Assembly (NCBI RefSeq): GCF_011762045.1
Contig: NZ_JAASQS010000005.1
Span: 124,001-188,000 of the forward strand
Length of the DNA: 64,000 nucleotides
Source: Rhizomicrobium electricum
Lineage (GTDB): Bacteria; Pseudomonadota; Alphaproteobacteria; Micropepsales; Micropepsaceae
Reading direction: 5' to 3'
In this document: piece by piece, positions 18,388 to 27,774 of the stretch
How positions within the stretch are numbered: the stretch's first letter is position 1
Layout: each line of letters opens with the position of its first letter
Translations under genes and position numbers: made by a program
The notes under the pieces: generated by a model
The model's database searches: none
What the model was told of the DNA's origin: nothing
The model's input: only the letters and a program-made list of their open reading frames with translations

Positions 18388-18924
18388 TTAAGCTCCAACG
18401 CAGGCAAGTTCGCGCGTTGTGGCCGTTTTTATCCAACCCATATCCGTTTCAGTAAACACGAGTTTGTTGGGGCGCGTCTCGTCTTTCAATGCAAGCTCAT
18501 TTAGCGCTTTCACCAAATTAGCCATGAACGCCCCGCGTTTACGGGCAGGAACAAGCTCAACAGCAAAAAGAAGACGCATCGCCACTTCGGCAGGGCCAGT
18601 GATAGCACACTCACCCTTCTCCCAACGTGCTACCTGCTGATCTGATAGCCTGAGGGCTCTACCCAAATCAGCTTGCGTCATATCCAATTCTTTCCGCAAA
18701 AATCTCAATTCCTTTGGAGAGAGAGCTTTGCGGTCAACAATGAGGGATAGGCCGATGGCCCTATGAAGGCCGTCAATATTGCTGATGGTTACACCATCGC
18801 CGTACGGTGTGCTTTTGCGTGTAAACCCACTCAGCAGGTACACGTCGTCAAGCCCGCACGTGGTGTAGTGCAGCGGTTCCGCTTGTATTTCCTTTCCGTC
18901 TTGGAAGAACTCACGTCTTGTCAT
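18388..18924 (-). CDS. HTH (MqsA/XRE-type) antitoxin-like regulator
   Basis: A 178-residue DNA-binding protein. The N-terminal part has the conserved LHYTTCGLDDVYLLSGF segment found in the partners of DUF4258 proteins. The C-terminal HTH is LSPKELRFLRKELDMTQADLGRALRLSDQQVARWEKGE. Its ATG overlaps the stop of the upstream DUF4258 gene (ATGA), so the pair is translated together. By analogy with type II toxin-antitoxin systems it would neutralise its partner and repress the operon through the two palindromes at 19285-19338. Local DNA is AT-richer than its neighbours, hinting at acquisition by transfer. The long in-frame upstream extension is a shadow of the DUF4258 gene. Confidence 0.8.
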   Translation of the reverse strand: MTRREFFQDGKEIQAEPLHYTTCGLDDVYLLSGFTRKSTPYGDGVTISNIDGLHRAIGLSLIVDRKALSPKELRFLRKELDMTQADLGRALRLSDQQVARWEKGECAITGPAEVAMRLLFAVELVPARKRGAFMANLVKALNELALKDETRPNKLVFTETDMGWIKTATTRELACVGA

Positions 18925-19283
18925 CGCAAATCCTCCCATTCCACCGTCTTCACAAATAACTCCGCATCCTTGATTACGATCACTACGACGCCCGCTTCTC
19001 GTCGGCCCCGCAGAACCTTTGTCATCTTCCCTTTCCATTCCCCCAGACTCTCCCCCTGCTCTATTTGGTCGTCCAATTGGCCCGTCCGAAGGATCGTCAG
19101 CGCATCCGTGTCCGTGATGTCCCGTTCGTCGCTTCGGTCGAACGCATGTGATCCCCACGTGATGTTGTCCGTGTTCTTCGCAATCTCCCGAATCCGCTTT
19201 TGCAGCCAGGGCCTCGGCGGCTTGAACGGCACCAGATCGGCGCCTCGGCCGCCGGCGGGTTGAGGGGGTTTTGGATCGACCAT
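18921..19283 (-). CDS. DUF4258-family protein, putative toxin of a toxin-antitoxin pair
   Basis: A 120-residue protein with a Pro-rich start and the DUF4258 pattern ITWGSHAFDRSDERDITDTDALTILRTGQLDD...GEWKGKMTKVLRGRREAGVVVIVI. The conserved His/Arg (SHAFDRSDER) and the terminal beta-strands recall the RelE-like/BECR fold of mRNA-cutting toxins, though activity is not proven for this family. It precedes the HTH partner with a four-base overlap. The order toxin-then-antitoxin is as in mqsRA and higBA. Its start lies directly beside the first operator palindrome. Confidence 0.75.
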   Translation of the reverse strand: MVDPKPPQPAGGRGADLVPFKPPRPWLQKRIREIAKNTDNITWGSHAFDRSDERDITDTDALTILRTGQLDDQIEQGESLGEWKGKMTKVLRGRREAGVVVIVIKDAELFVKTVEWEDLR

Positions 19284-19284
19284 G

Positions 19285-19303
19285 ACCTATCATAATGATA
19301 GTT
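19285..19303. promoter_or_regulatory. Operator palindrome 1 of the toxin-antitoxin pair
   Basis: ACCTATCA-TAA-TGATAGTT: perfect six-base arms CTATCA/TGATAG around a three-base spacer, extended with one mismatch. It touches the start codon of the DUF4258 gene, so binding would block transcription or translation start. Confidence 0.7.
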
Positions 19304-19319
19304 CCTGTTGCATTGCAAT

Positions 19320-19338
19320 ACCTATCAATATGATAGGT
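19320..19338. promoter_or_regulatory. Operator palindrome 2 of the toxin-antitoxin pair
   Basis: ACCTATCA-ATA-TGATAGGT: a perfect eight-base inverted repeat with a three-base spacer, 35 bases centre to centre from palindrome 1. Same core as palindrome 1, hence the same dimeric regulator, most likely the HTH partner. The promoter probably lies between or over the two sites. Confidence 0.75.
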
Positions 19339-19629
19339 CCAAGTTTAATAAGCTGTGAAAATATAAAGACAATTCTGGGGCAATCCCTTCCGCACGGGGA
19401 AGACAAAGTGCCACGGACGTAGAAACGGACGCTGGCGCCCACCACCACCTAGGAGTGCAGCATAGTGAAGGAGAGCCCTAAACGAGCTGGTGCAGCACGA
19501 CGCACACACACTTTCGCCCATAGCGGAATGAACCGCGTGCCAGCAACATCCGCCCCCCAGGCGGAAGGTTTGTTCGCGCTTTTTAACGCCTGGGTTCTAT
19601 AACCACCGGCCTCAATGTCGGGGAATCGC
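19339..19629. other. Intergenic stretch without a recognised gene
   Basis: AT-rich near the operators and GC-richer to the right. It must hold the promoter of the following membrane protein gene. No gene, RNA or repeat is recognised. Confidence 0.3.
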
Positions 19630-21693
19630 ATGGCTCAGCGTTGGCAGGTTGACCGCTTCGCGGCTGCGGCGACGATCCTGGCGGGCGCGCTCTTGCTGTT
19701 CGAGGTCGAGCCGCTGATCGCCAAGGCGATCCTGCCCTGGTTCGGCGGCTCGGCGCAGGTCTGGACCACCTGCCTGTTGTTTTTCCAGGCAGCGCTGCTG
19801 GCCGGATATCTCTATGCCCATGTCCTGACCACGCACGTGCCGCCGCGCTGGCAATGGCGCATTCATGCCGGGCTGTTGGCCGCCAGCTTGGTGTTCCTGC
19901 CGATCATTCCGGCCGAGCACTGGAAGCCCGCGGGCGGCGAAGGTCCGCTGCCGCTGATCCTCGGCCTTCTCGCCACCACCATCGGCCTGCCGTTCGTGCT
20001 GCTGTCGGCGACGAGCCCCTTGGTGCAGGCGTGGCTGGCGCGGCCGGTCGAAGGCCCGGACGGCGCCGTCGTGCGCCCGCCCTACCGGCTGTTCGCGCTG
20101 TCGAACTTCGGCTCGATGGTGGCCCTGCTCAGCTATCCCGTATTGGTCGAGCCTTACGTCACAGGACACCTGCAGGCCGTCGGCTGGTCGGTGCTCTACG
20201 CCGGGTTCGCGGTGATCTGTTCGCTGACGGCATGGCGCTATCGCGAGGGCACACTGGCGCGGCGTGAAAAGACCGAGCGGCCGACCTGGGGCAAGCGGGC
20301 GTTGTGGTTCTTCCTGGCCGCGGCGCCCTCGGGCCTGTTGCTGGCAATGACCAACTTCATGCTGCAGAACGTGGCGGCAATCCCGCTGTTCTGGATCGTG
20401 CCGCTGGCGCTCTATCTCGCCAGCTTCATTCTCGCCTTCAACAATCTCAAATGGTTCGCGCTGCCGGCGTGGTATCTCGTGTTCGTGCTGGCGCTCGGCG
20501 TCGCATTGGCCTCCACCGCCGGCCTCTTCTCCGAACACGGATTGCTGATGTTGCCGGTGCTCTCCGGCGTGCTGTTCGTGTTCTGCTGCGTCTGCCATGG
20601 CGAGCTGTCGCTGGCGCGGCCGGAACCCAAGCATCTGACCGAGTATTATCTCATCATCTCGACCGGCGGAGCGGCGGGCGGACTGTTCGTGGCGGCGGTG
20701 GCGCCGACCGTGTTCAACGCGCCTTACGAGCTGCCGATTTTATTGCCGCTGACGGCCTTGATCGTGCTGGCGGCGGCTGGACGGCACTATCGCGAATGGA
20801 CCACGCTGCACCAGAACCTGCTCGCGATCTGCGGTCTGCTGGTGGTGGGTGCAGCCGGATGGACGATGGCGCGGACCGCCTATTCCTTTCAGTCCCATTC
20901 GGTGTTCCTGACCCGGAACTTCTACGGCGCCCTGCGGGTTCAGGATACCGCCCTGACGAAGACCAATCCGATCGTGGTGCGCCGGCTGGTCAACGGCTCG
21001 ATCCTGCACGGCATCGAAGTGAAAGACCCGCGGCTGCGGCGGACGCCGCTGTCCTATTACGCCCGGCCGTCCGGGATCGGGCGGCTGCTGACCGAGGCGG
21101 GCAAGCGCGGGCCCCTCAAGGTCGGCGTGATCGGGCAAGGTGTCGGCACGCTGGCGGGCTACGGCCGCGCCGGGGACACCTACCGTTTCTACGAGATCAA
21201 CCCCGCCGTCGACCGCATCGCCCACGCGCTGTTCTGGTACCTGCCGACCAATCCGGCCCGCCAGAGCGTCGTCATCGGCGACGGGCGGCTGAGCCTCGAA
21301 CGCGAGCGGCCGCAAGGCTTCGACGTGCTGGTCGTGGACGCCTTCCTCAGCGACTCCATCCCGCTGCACTTGCTGACCCGCGAGGCCTTTTCGCTGTACT
21401 GGCGCCACCTCAAGCCCGACGGCGTCCTGGCCGTGCACGTCTCCAACCGCTACATCGCGCTGGCCCCGGTAATCGCCCAGGACGCGGCCGCGCGCGGGAT
21501 GACCACCCGCAGCATCGACGTCTACAACGACCTCGACCACGGCGTGACGCGTTCGGTCTGGGTCCTGGTCACCCCCCGCAAGGACCTGTTCCGGAAGGGC
21601 GAGCTTGCCGGCATCCCGACCGAACCGGTCCCGCAGGGCCTCAGACCCTGGACCGACGACTATTCCGCGATCTGGAGCGTCCTGCGTTTCTGA
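19630..21693 (+). CDS. Membrane-bound spermidine-synthase-like protein
   Basis: About 687 residues. The first ~410 form a polytopic membrane region with roughly ten to twelve helices (ATILAGALLLFEVEPLIAKAILPWFGG, VWTTCLLFFQAALLAGYLYAH, and so on). The C-terminal ~270 residues form a spermidine-synthase/methyltransferase-like Rossmann domain: GVIGQGVGTLAGYG, YEINPAVDRIA, GDGRLSL and DAFLSDSIPLHLLTREAF. Such fusions are widespread, but the reaction and substrate are unproven; true polyamine synthesis is doubtful. ATG 19630 with GGGGA upstream is preferred over ATG 19615. It is a single-gene unit between the toxin-antitoxin pair and the glycogen genes. Confidence 0.82.
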   Translation: MAQRWQVDRFAAAATILAGALLLFEVEPLIAKAILPWFGGSAQVWTTCLLFFQAALLAGYLYAHVLTTHVPPRWQWRIHAGLLAASLVFLPIIPAEHWKPAGGEGPLPLILGLLATTIGLPFVLLSATSPLVQAWLARPVEGPDGAVVRPPYRLFALSNFGSMVALLSYPVLVEPYVTGHLQAVGWSVLYAGFAVICSLTAWRYREGTLARREKTERPTWGKRALWFFLAAAPSGLLLAMTNFMLQNVAAIPLFWIVPLALYLASFILAFNNLKWFALPAWYLVFVLALGVALASTAGLFSEHGLLMLPVLSGVLFVFCCVCHGELSLARPEPKHLTEYYLIISTGGAAGGLFVAAVAPTVFNAPYELPILLPLTALIVLAAAGRHYREWTTLHQNLLAICGLLVVGAAGWTMARTAYSFQSHSVFLTRNFYGALRVQDTALTKTNPIVVRRLVNGSILHGIEVKDPRLRRTPLSYYARPSGIGRLLTEAGKRGPLKVGVIGQGVGTLAGYGRAGDTYRFYEINPAVDRIAHALFWYLPTNPARQSVVIGDGRLSLERERPQGFDVLVVDAFLSDSIPLHLLTREAFSLYWRHLKPDGVLAVHVSNRYIALAPVIAQDAAARGMTTRSIDVYNDLDHGVTRSVWVLVTPRKDLFRKGELAGIPTEPVPQGLRPWTDDYSAIWSVLRF

Positions 21694-21858
21694 CCGGCCC
21701 GGCGAAGCGGCGGGTACGGACGTTAGCGCTCCCGTCGACCGCCAAATTAGCCAAAAAAAGTATGGCCAAACCTGCCTTTACAATTGCACTCTGTGCTAGT
21801 GATGATTTCAAAAGATGACACCGGAGCAGTCCGGCGAACCGGGCGCCCGAGGGAGTGA

Positions 21859-23118
21859 ATGCTTATGGAGCGTAGACATCCGTTCGCGCGTGACACCATG
21901 GCCTACGTCCTTGCGGGCGGACGCGGCGCGCGGCTGAACGAACTGACCGACAAGCGCGCCAAACCGGCCGTCTATTTCGGCGGCAAGGCCCGCATCATCG
22001 ATTTCGCCCTGTCCAATGCAGTCAATTCCGGCATCCGCCGCATCGCCGTCGCCACCCAGTACAAAGCGCATTCGCTGATCCGCCATCTGCAGCAAGGCTG
22101 GGACTTCTTCCGCTCCGAACGCAACGAAAGCTTCGACATCCTGCCGGCCTCGCAACGCGTCTCCGAAGGCCTGTGGTATCAGGGCACCGCCGACGCGGTG
22201 TACCAGAACATTGACATCATCGAGAGCTACAATCCGGAGTTCATGGTCGTTCTCGCCGGCGACCATATCTACAAAATGGATTACGAGCTGATGCTGATGC
22301 AGCATGTCGAATCCGGCGCCGACGTGACCATCGGCTGTCTCGAAGTCACCAAGGCCGAGGCCAAGGGCTTCGGCGTGATGGCGGTGGACGAGAAAAGCGT
22401 CATCACCGATTTCGTCGAGAAGCCCGCCGATCCGCCGACCATGCCGGGCAAGACCGACACCTGCCTCGCCTCGATGGGCATCTACGTCTTCCGCACCAAG
22501 CGGCTGTTCGAGGAACTGAAGCGCGATGCCGCCACGCCCGGCTCGACCCGCGATTTCGGCAAGGACATCATTCCGTACCTGGTCAAGAACGGCAAAGCGG
22601 TGGCGCACAAGTTCTCGGATTCCTGCGTGCGCGCGGGCGCCGAGGCCGAGCCTTATTGGCGCGACGTCGGCACCATCGACGCCTATTGGGAAGCCAATAT
22701 CGACCTCACCGACGTGCTGCCGAAGCTCGACCTCTACGACACGACGTGGCCGCTATGGACCTATGCGGAAATCACGCCGCCGGCCAAGTTCGTGCACGAT
22801 CTCGAAGGCCGCCGCGGTTCGGCCGTGGCATCGCTGGTATCGGGCGACTGCATCATCTCGGGCTCGCATCTGCGCCGCTGCCTGTGCTTCACCGGCGTGC
22901 GCTCGAATTCGTTCTCGGTGCTGGAAGACGCGGTGATCCTGCCGCGCTGCAAGATCGGCCGTTCGGCACGGCTGAGGCGTGTGGTGCTCGACCGCGACGT
23001 GGTCATTCCGGAAGGACTGGTGGTGGGCGAAGATCCCAAGCTCGACGCCCAGCGCTTCCGCCGCTCCGAAAAAGGCGTCTGCCTCATCACCCAGGCGATG
23101 ATCGACCGGCTGACGTGA
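21859..23118 (+). CDS. glgC: Glucose-1-phosphate adenylyltransferase
   Basis: A 419-residue enzyme that makes ADP-glucose from ATP and glucose-1-phosphate, the committed step of glycogen synthesis. The nucleotidyltransferase motif [40 protein letters not shown], the sugar-phosphate site [12 protein letters not shown] and FVEKP, and the C-terminal left-handed beta-helix ([30 protein letters not shown]) are all present. Length is normal. It starts at ATG 21859 just after a GAGGGAG site. glgA follows after seven bases, forming a glgCA operon. Confidence 0.95.
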   Translation: MLMERRHPFARDTMAYVLAGGRGARLNELTDKRAKPAVYFGGKARIIDFALSNAVNSGIRRIAVATQYKAHSLIRHLQQGWDFFRSERNESFDILPASQRVSEGLWYQGTADAVYQNIDIIESYNPEFMVVLAGDHIYKMDYELMLMQHVESGADVTIGCLEVTKAEAKGFGVMAVDEKSVITDFVEKPADPPTMPGKTDTCLASMGIYVFRTKRLFEELKRDAATPGSTRDFGKDIIPYLVKNGKAVAHKFSDSCVRAGAEAEPYWRDVGTIDAYWEANIDLTDVLPKLDLYDTTWPLWTYAEITPPAKFVHDLEGRRGSAVASLVSGDCIISGSHLRRCLCFTGVRSNSFSVLEDAVILPRCKIGRSARLRRVVLDRDVVIPEGLVVGEDPKLDAQRFRRSEKGVCLITQAMIDRLT

Positions 23119-23125
23119 GGCTGTC

Positions 23126-24598
23126 ATGAGCTTGCGTGCGCTTTCCGTCGTTTCCGAGGCCTATCCGCTGGTCAAGACCGGAGGCCTTGCGGACGTGGCG
23201 GGCGCACTGCCGGCAGCCCTCAAGCCCTACGACGTGGCGGTGACGACGCTGCTGCCGGGCTACAACAAAGTGATGAAGGCGCTCAGCCGCGGCGAAGTTC
23301 TTCATCAGTACCGGGATCTGCTCGGCGCCGAGGCGCGGCTGATCGCGGGCACCGCGGGCGGGCTCGATGTCATCGTGCTCGATGCGCCGGAATTCTACGC
23401 CCGCGACGGCGGGCCGTATCTCGATCCCACCACCGGCAAGGACTGGCCCGACAACTGGATGCGCTACGGCGCGCTCGGCCGCGCCGCGGCGGATCTCGCC
23501 GAGGGCAAAGCCGGCGACGGCAGCTTCGATCTGGTGCACGGCCACGACTGGCAAGGCGCGCTGGCGCCGGCCTATCTGCGCTACGACGGATCGAGCGTTC
23601 CCTCGATCATCACCATCCACAACATCGCCTTCCCCGGCTGGTTCGCGCCGGAAACCTTCTCGCATCTCGGACTGCCGCAACGCGCCTATTCGATCGAAGG
23701 CGTCGAGTATTTCGGCGGCGTCGGCTTCCTCAAAGCGGGCCTGCATACCGCCGATGCGATCACCACGGTATCGCCGACCTATGCCGAGGAAATCCGCACC
23801 AAGGAATTCGGCATGGGCCTGGAAGGCCTGATCCGGGCGCGCGGCGACCGCGTGTTCGGCATCGTCAACGGCATCGACACCAATGTCTGGAATCCGGCGA
23901 GCGATCCCAACCTCGTCCAGCAGTACGACGCCCGCACGCTGCATCTGCGCCGCCAGAACCGGCAGGCAGTGGAAAAAGCGTTCGGTCTTTCCGACGGCTT
24001 CGGGCCGATCTTCTGCGTCATCAGCCGCCTGACCACGCAAAAAGGCATGGACGTGCTGGCCTCGCTGACCGACGATCTCGTTGCCATGGGCGGAAGGCTG
24101 GCGCTGCTCGGCTCGGGCGATACCAAGCTCGAAACCGCCTTCATCGCGGCCTCGAACAAGCATCGCGGCAAGATCGGCGTCACCATCGGCTACGACGAAG
24201 CGCTGTCGCATCTCTTGCAGGGCGGCGCCGATGCGATCCTGATCCCGTCGCGGTTCGAACCCTGCGGCCTGACCCAGCTTTACGGCCTGCGCTACGGCTG
24301 CATACCGGTGGCGGCCAATACCGGCGGACTTGCCGATACCATCATCGACGCCAACGAAGCGGCGGTGAATGCGGGCGTGGCGACCGGGTTCCTGTTCCAC
24401 GGCGTGACGCGCGAAAGCCTGACCGGCGCCATCGCCCACACCATCGCGCGCTATGCCAATCGCAAAGTGTGGAAATCGCTGCAGGAACAAGGCATGCGCG
24501 CCGACTATTCGTGGGCGCGGTCGGGGCGGCAATACGCCGATCTCTACCGCCGTTTCGCCAAGGCCGGCAGCACCCAGGCGGCGGTGAGCACGATCTAG
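23126..24598 (+). CDS. glgA: Glycogen synthase (ADP-glucose), second copy
   Basis: A 490-residue GT5 enzyme with KTGGLADVAGALPAAL (Lys17), LVHGHDWQGALAPAYL, and SRFEPCGLTQLYGLRYGCIPVAANTGGLADTI. It sits seven bases after glgC and is the likely housekeeping glycogen synthase. It is clearly diverged from the copy at 6725-8215: the two share the motifs, but many aligned stretches differ, so they are old paralogues and not a recent duplication. No glgB, glgX or glgP is in the window. Confidence 0.95.
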   Translation: MSLRALSVVSEAYPLVKTGGLADVAGALPAALKPYDVAVTTLLPGYNKVMKALSRGEVLHQYRDLLGAEARLIAGTAGGLDVIVLDAPEFYARDGGPYLDPTTGKDWPDNWMRYGALGRAAADLAEGKAGDGSFDLVHGHDWQGALAPAYLRYDGSSVPSIITIHNIAFPGWFAPETFSHLGLPQRAYSIEGVEYFGGVGFLKAGLHTADAITTVSPTYAEEIRTKEFGMGLEGLIRARGDRVFGIVNGIDTNVWNPASDPNLVQQYDARTLHLRRQNRQAVEKAFGLSDGFGPIFCVISRLTTQKGMDVLASLTDDLVAMGGRLALLGSGDTKLETAFIAASNKHRGKIGVTIGYDEALSHLLQGGADAILIPSRFEPCGLTQLYGLRYGCIPVAANTGGLADTIIDANEAAVNAGVATGFLFHGVTRESLTGAIAHTIARYANRKVWKSLQEQGMRADYSWARSGRQYADLYRRFAKAGSTQAAVSTI

Positions 24599-24608
24599 GC
24601 GGACGGGC

Positions 24609-25055
24609 TTAGCCGAACGCCTCCACGCCCGCGGTCAGCTTGTCGATACCGAGCAGCGTCACCATGCGGCCGTCGAGCACGGCCACGCCCTCGACGTAAT
24701 CGTTGCTGGTTTCGCGCACGATGTCCGGCATCGGCTGAATCTGATCTTCGGTCAGCGTCATGATGTCGAGCACCGCATCGACCAGCATGCCGGTCGAACG
24801 CTCGCCGCTTTGCAGCACGATGATGACATGCGCCGGCGTCACCTCGGTCATTCCCATGCCGAGCCGCGCTTTGAGGTCGATCACCGGCAGTACGACGCCG
24901 CGCAGGTTGACCACGCCGCGCACGTAATCGGCGGCATGGGGCACCGTGGTCGTTTCGGTCCAGCCGCGGATTTCCCGCACGCCCATGATGTCGGTGGCAA
25001 ACTCCTGCCCGGTAGCCAGGAACTTGATGTACTGCCGGGCGCCTTCGGTCTGCAT
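24609..25055 (-). CDS. cheW: CheW chemotaxis coupling protein
   Basis: A 148-residue cytoplasmic adaptor linking chemoreceptors to CheA. The CheW fold is shown by QYIKFLATGQEFATDIMGVREIRGW, VRGVVNLRGVVLPVIDLKARLG and GMLVDAVLDIMTLTEDQIQPMP. It starts three bases after the chemoreceptor gene stops, so it is translated from the same message. No CheA, CheY, CheR or CheB is present here; it must work with components encoded elsewhere. Confidence 0.95.
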   Translation of the reverse strand: MQTEGARQYIKFLATGQEFATDIMGVREIRGWTETTTVPHAADYVRGVVNLRGVVLPVIDLKARLGMGMTEVTPAHVIIVLQSGERSTGMLVDAVLDIMTLTEDQIQPMPDIVRETSNDYVEGVAVLDGRMVTLLGIDKLTAGVEAFG

Positions 25056-25058
25056 GGA

Positions 25059-26927
25059 TCAGAACTCCGTCCAGTCGTCGTGCGGCGCAATCTTCTGCGC
25101 CGTCGCTGCCGCGGAGATGCGGCCGGCGCTGACGCGGCGTACCGGGCGCACGGCAACCGGTTTGGCAGGCGCACGCGCGACCGGACGTTCGGCGATGGCT
25201 GCCGTGGAATGCTTTTCGCTCGTCTTGAAGAACGAGATCAGTTCGCTGAGCGTATGGGTCTCGCTGGCGAGATTGCGCGACGCGGCGGTCGACTCCTCCA
25301 CCATCGCGGCGTTCTGCTGCGTGACCTGATCCATCTGACTGACGGCCGAGTTGACTTCCTCGATGCCGGTCGCCTGTTGCTGCGCGGCGGTCGCCATTTC
25401 GCCGACCAGCGCGTTGATCTGCACGACCTGCTCGACGATGCGCTTCAGGGCGGCGCCGGATTCGCCGACATACTTGACGCCGTCGGCGACATGCTCGCTC
25501 GAGGTGTTGATGAGCGACTTGATCTGCTTGGCGGCTTCCGACGAACGCTGCGCCAGCGAGCGCACTTCGCTCGCCACGACGGCAAATCCCTTGCCCGCTT
25601 CGCCCGCACGCGCGGCTTCGACACCCGCATTGAGCGCCAGAAGATTGGTCTGGAACGCGATCTCGTCGATGACGCCGATGATGTCGGTGATCTGCTTGGA
25701 CGACTGGGATATCGCATCCATCGCCTTCACCGCCGTCTCGACCACGCGGCCGCCCTCTTCCGCCGTCGTCTTGGCGGTGGCGACGCTGATCGTGGCTTCC
25801 TTGGTGTTGGCCGAAGTCTTCTTGACGGTCGCCGTGATCTCTTCCAGCGCCGCGGCGGTTTCTTCGAGGCTGGCCGCCTGCTGTTCGGTGCGGCGCGACA
25901 GGTCGTCGGCGGCCGTCGAGATTTCGTTGGCGCCGTTGGCGATCTGTTGGGTGGAGTTCATCACGCCGCTCAGCGTGTCCTGCAGACGCTCGACCGCCCC
26001 GTTGAAATCCTGCTTAAGCTGGGCGAACGGCCCGACGAGTTCGGCAATGACGCGGTACGAGAGATTGCCCTTGGCAATTTCCGCCAGTCCGGTACCGATG
26101 CTCTCGACGATCAGTTTGGTTTGTTCGGCCTTGGACTGCTCGGCCGCCGCAAGCTGGTTCTTGAAGGTCGTCATGGCTTCGGCGAGCTTGCCGATCTCAT
26201 CCTGCTGATCGGCGTGCGGTACGTGGGCCATGAGGTTGCCGTTCGCCAGTTCGCCCATCGCGTCCGTCATGTGGCCGAGCGGCTTCGACACGCTGCGGAT
26301 CAGCATTATGCCCGCGCCGATGCACAGCACGACGGCAAATCCCAAGGCCACGATGATCCAAAGGCGGCCCGAGAGATAGGTTTCCTGGCCGTGCTCGCCC
26401 GAGGACTCGCCCATTTCCTTGTTGAAGGCGACGTCGGCCGTGACGGCCTTGTTCAAGGCGCTGAACGCTTCGCGCATCTCGTGGGTGTAATAGCGCGCCG
26501 CGGCGGCGGTACCCTGGGACTGCAGCAGCTCGAGTTCCTTCTGCTCCATCGGCCGGTATTCGTCCCAGCGCGCCTTGATCTCGTCGGCGAGCGCACGCTC
26601 TTTGCCGGGTGTGATGTTCTTGGAATACTCCGCCCACGCCGCTTCGGCATCGGCCAGAACGCCCTGCCGGATTTTCGTGTCGCCGGCGCGCTGGCTTTCG
26701 TCGATCAAAAGCATGGACGCCTGAAAGGCGCGATAATGCGTGATCTTGGTCTGGAAGCGTCCGAGGGCCTGAATGGACGGCATCCAGTTGGACCGCAGAT
26801 CGTTCGCATCGGTATTCAGCCGCGCCAGGCTGGTGATCGCGAACACTCCGAGCGCGATCGTCGTCAACAATACGATCGCGAACGCTCCGACGACTTTCTT
26901 GCTGACCGAGAAATCCTTGAAACTCAC
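25059..26927 (-). CDS. Methyl-accepting chemotaxis protein
   Basis: A 622-residue chemoreceptor. Order: membrane helix 1 (residues ~11-31), a periplasmic four-helix-bundle sensor (~35-185), membrane helix 2 (~190-212), HAMP (~213-265), then the coiled-coil signalling domain with the hairpin tip [41 protein letters not shown]. The last residues are DWTEF at the very C-terminus, matching the xWxxF pentapeptide that tethers CheR/CheB in E. coli Tar and Tsr. A basic, Ala/Pro/Arg-rich linker precedes it. It is co-transcribed with cheW. The ligand is unknown. Confidence 0.94.
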   Translation of the reverse strand: MSFKDFSVSKKVVGAFAIVLLTTIALGVFAITSLARLNTDANDLRSNWMPSIQALGRFQTKITHYRAFQASMLLIDESQRAGDTKIRQGVLADAEAAWAEYSKNITPGKERALADEIKARWDEYRPMEQKELELLQSQGTAAAARYYTHEMREAFSALNKAVTADVAFNKEMGESSGEHGQETYLSGRLWIIVALGFAVVLCIGAGIMLIRSVSKPLGHMTDAMGELANGNLMAHVPHADQQDEIGKLAEAMTTFKNQLAAAEQSKAEQTKLIVESIGTGLAEIAKGNLSYRVIAELVGPFAQLKQDFNGAVERLQDTLSGVMNSTQQIANGANEISTAADDLSRRTEQQAASLEETAAALEEITATVKKTSANTKEATISVATAKTTAEEGGRVVETAVKAMDAISQSSKQITDIIGVIDEIAFQTNLLALNAGVEAARAGEAGKGFAVVASEVRSLAQRSSEAAKQIKSLINTSSEHVADGVKYVGESGAALKRIVEQVVQINALVGEMATAAQQQATGIEEVNSAVSQMDQVTQQNAAMVEESTAASRNLASETHTLSELISFFKTSEKHSTAAIAERPVARAPAKPVAVRPVRRVSAGRISAAATAQKIAPHDDWTEF

Positions 26928-27149
26928 GGGGGGCTCCGGGGGTGATCGTCACTATGCGGAGCTTTTGTGACACCATACATTTTAGAATGAGTTTATTTAT
27001 GGCCGGTTTTTCCTGGTACTTTCACGGCTTAGTTGCGGTGCTACGGCCGTCAACACTTCGATAACGCTGTTTTGTCCGACATTCCGCCAGAGCGGGCGCC
27101 GCGCCTGGTTGTAGTCGTTGGCAGTACGTATTTTCCGCAAGGAACCAAA

Positions 27150-27174
27150 GGAACAGCCCCCTGGCCGGCTCGTT
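27150..27174 (+). promoter_or_regulatory. EcfG-type (general stress) promoter
   Basis: GGAAC at 27150-27154, 16 bases, CGTT at 27171-27174: a perfect match, 32 bases upstream of the ATG of the next gene. Position and spacing are those expected for a working promoter. Confidence 0.75.
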
Positions 27175-27205
27175 AAGCTCGCGACGGTGATCTTGGAGGC
27201 AAAGC

Positions 27206-27763
27206 ATGAATCCGGCGGACCCGATGGCGGCAGTATTGATCGTGCTGGTAGTCGTTTTGGCGGCAGCAGTGGCCCTCCTTATCTGGCGCGGACGCGGATC
27301 GAAGCGTTTGAAATCGCACTTCGGCCCCGAATACCAACGAGCCCTCGAAGAAACCGGCAGCCGCCGGGCGGCCGAGGAGCGTCTGCGCCGTCGCGAACAA
27401 CGGGTGCAGTCCTACGCCATTCATCCCCTCTCGCCCGAGCAACGCGCCCGCTACGCGGCGAGATGGCGCGCACTGCAGGCCGAATTCGTCGACGATCCGG
27501 CCGGTGCGGTCTCGGCAGCGGACCGGCTCCTCGGCGAAGTGATGGCGGCGCGCGGCTATCCGGTCATCGAATTCGAGCAACAGGCGGCCGATCTGTCCGT
27601 CGAGCATCCGCAGGTGGTCCAGAATTACCGGACCGCACACGAGATTGCGGTGCGCCATTCCCAGGGCCAGGCCAATACCGAAGATCTGCGTCGCGCCATG
27701 GTCCACTACCGCAGCCTGTTCGAAGAACTGGCGAGCGAACCTCGCATGCGCGCGGCCTCATAA
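27206..27763 (+). CDS. Membrane-anchored protein of unknown function, stress-promoter controlled
   Basis: A 185-residue protein: one N-terminal membrane helix (AVLIVLVVVLAAAVALLIW, residues ~9-28), a basic stop (RGRGSKRLK), then a soluble helical domain. The domain contains RYAARWRALQAEFVDDPAGAVSAADRLLGEVMAARGYPV and ends NTEDLRRAMVHYRSLFEELAS. The same W-x-x-x-Q...VD-x-P...AV...AD-L...TEDLR-A---YR--F--L pattern recurs in the next gene, so the two are paralogues. I have seen this kind of domain in hypothetical proteins but know no function. A GGAGG site precedes ATG 27206, and a perfect EcfG-type promoter lies just upstream. Probably a stress-induced envelope protein. Confidence 0.75.
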   Translation: MNPADPMAAVLIVLVVVLAAAVALLIWRGRGSKRLKSHFGPEYQRALEETGSRRAAEERLRRREQRVQSYAIHPLSPEQRARYAARWRALQAEFVDDPAGAVSAADRLLGEVMAARGYPVIEFEQQAADLSVEHPQVVQNYRTAHEIAVRHSQGQANTEDLRRAMVHYRSLFEELASEPRMRAAS

Positions 27764-27774
27764 GGAGCAGAATT

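Noticed and set aside
18925-19293. Upstream extension of the antitoxin-like gene
   Set aside because: It is the frame shadow of the DUF4258 gene; the ATGA overlap gives the natural start.
27118-27774. In-frame extension of the second tandem paralogue
   Set aside because: It overlaps the first paralogue in another frame; the AAGGAG site and protein-like sequence begin at 27775.
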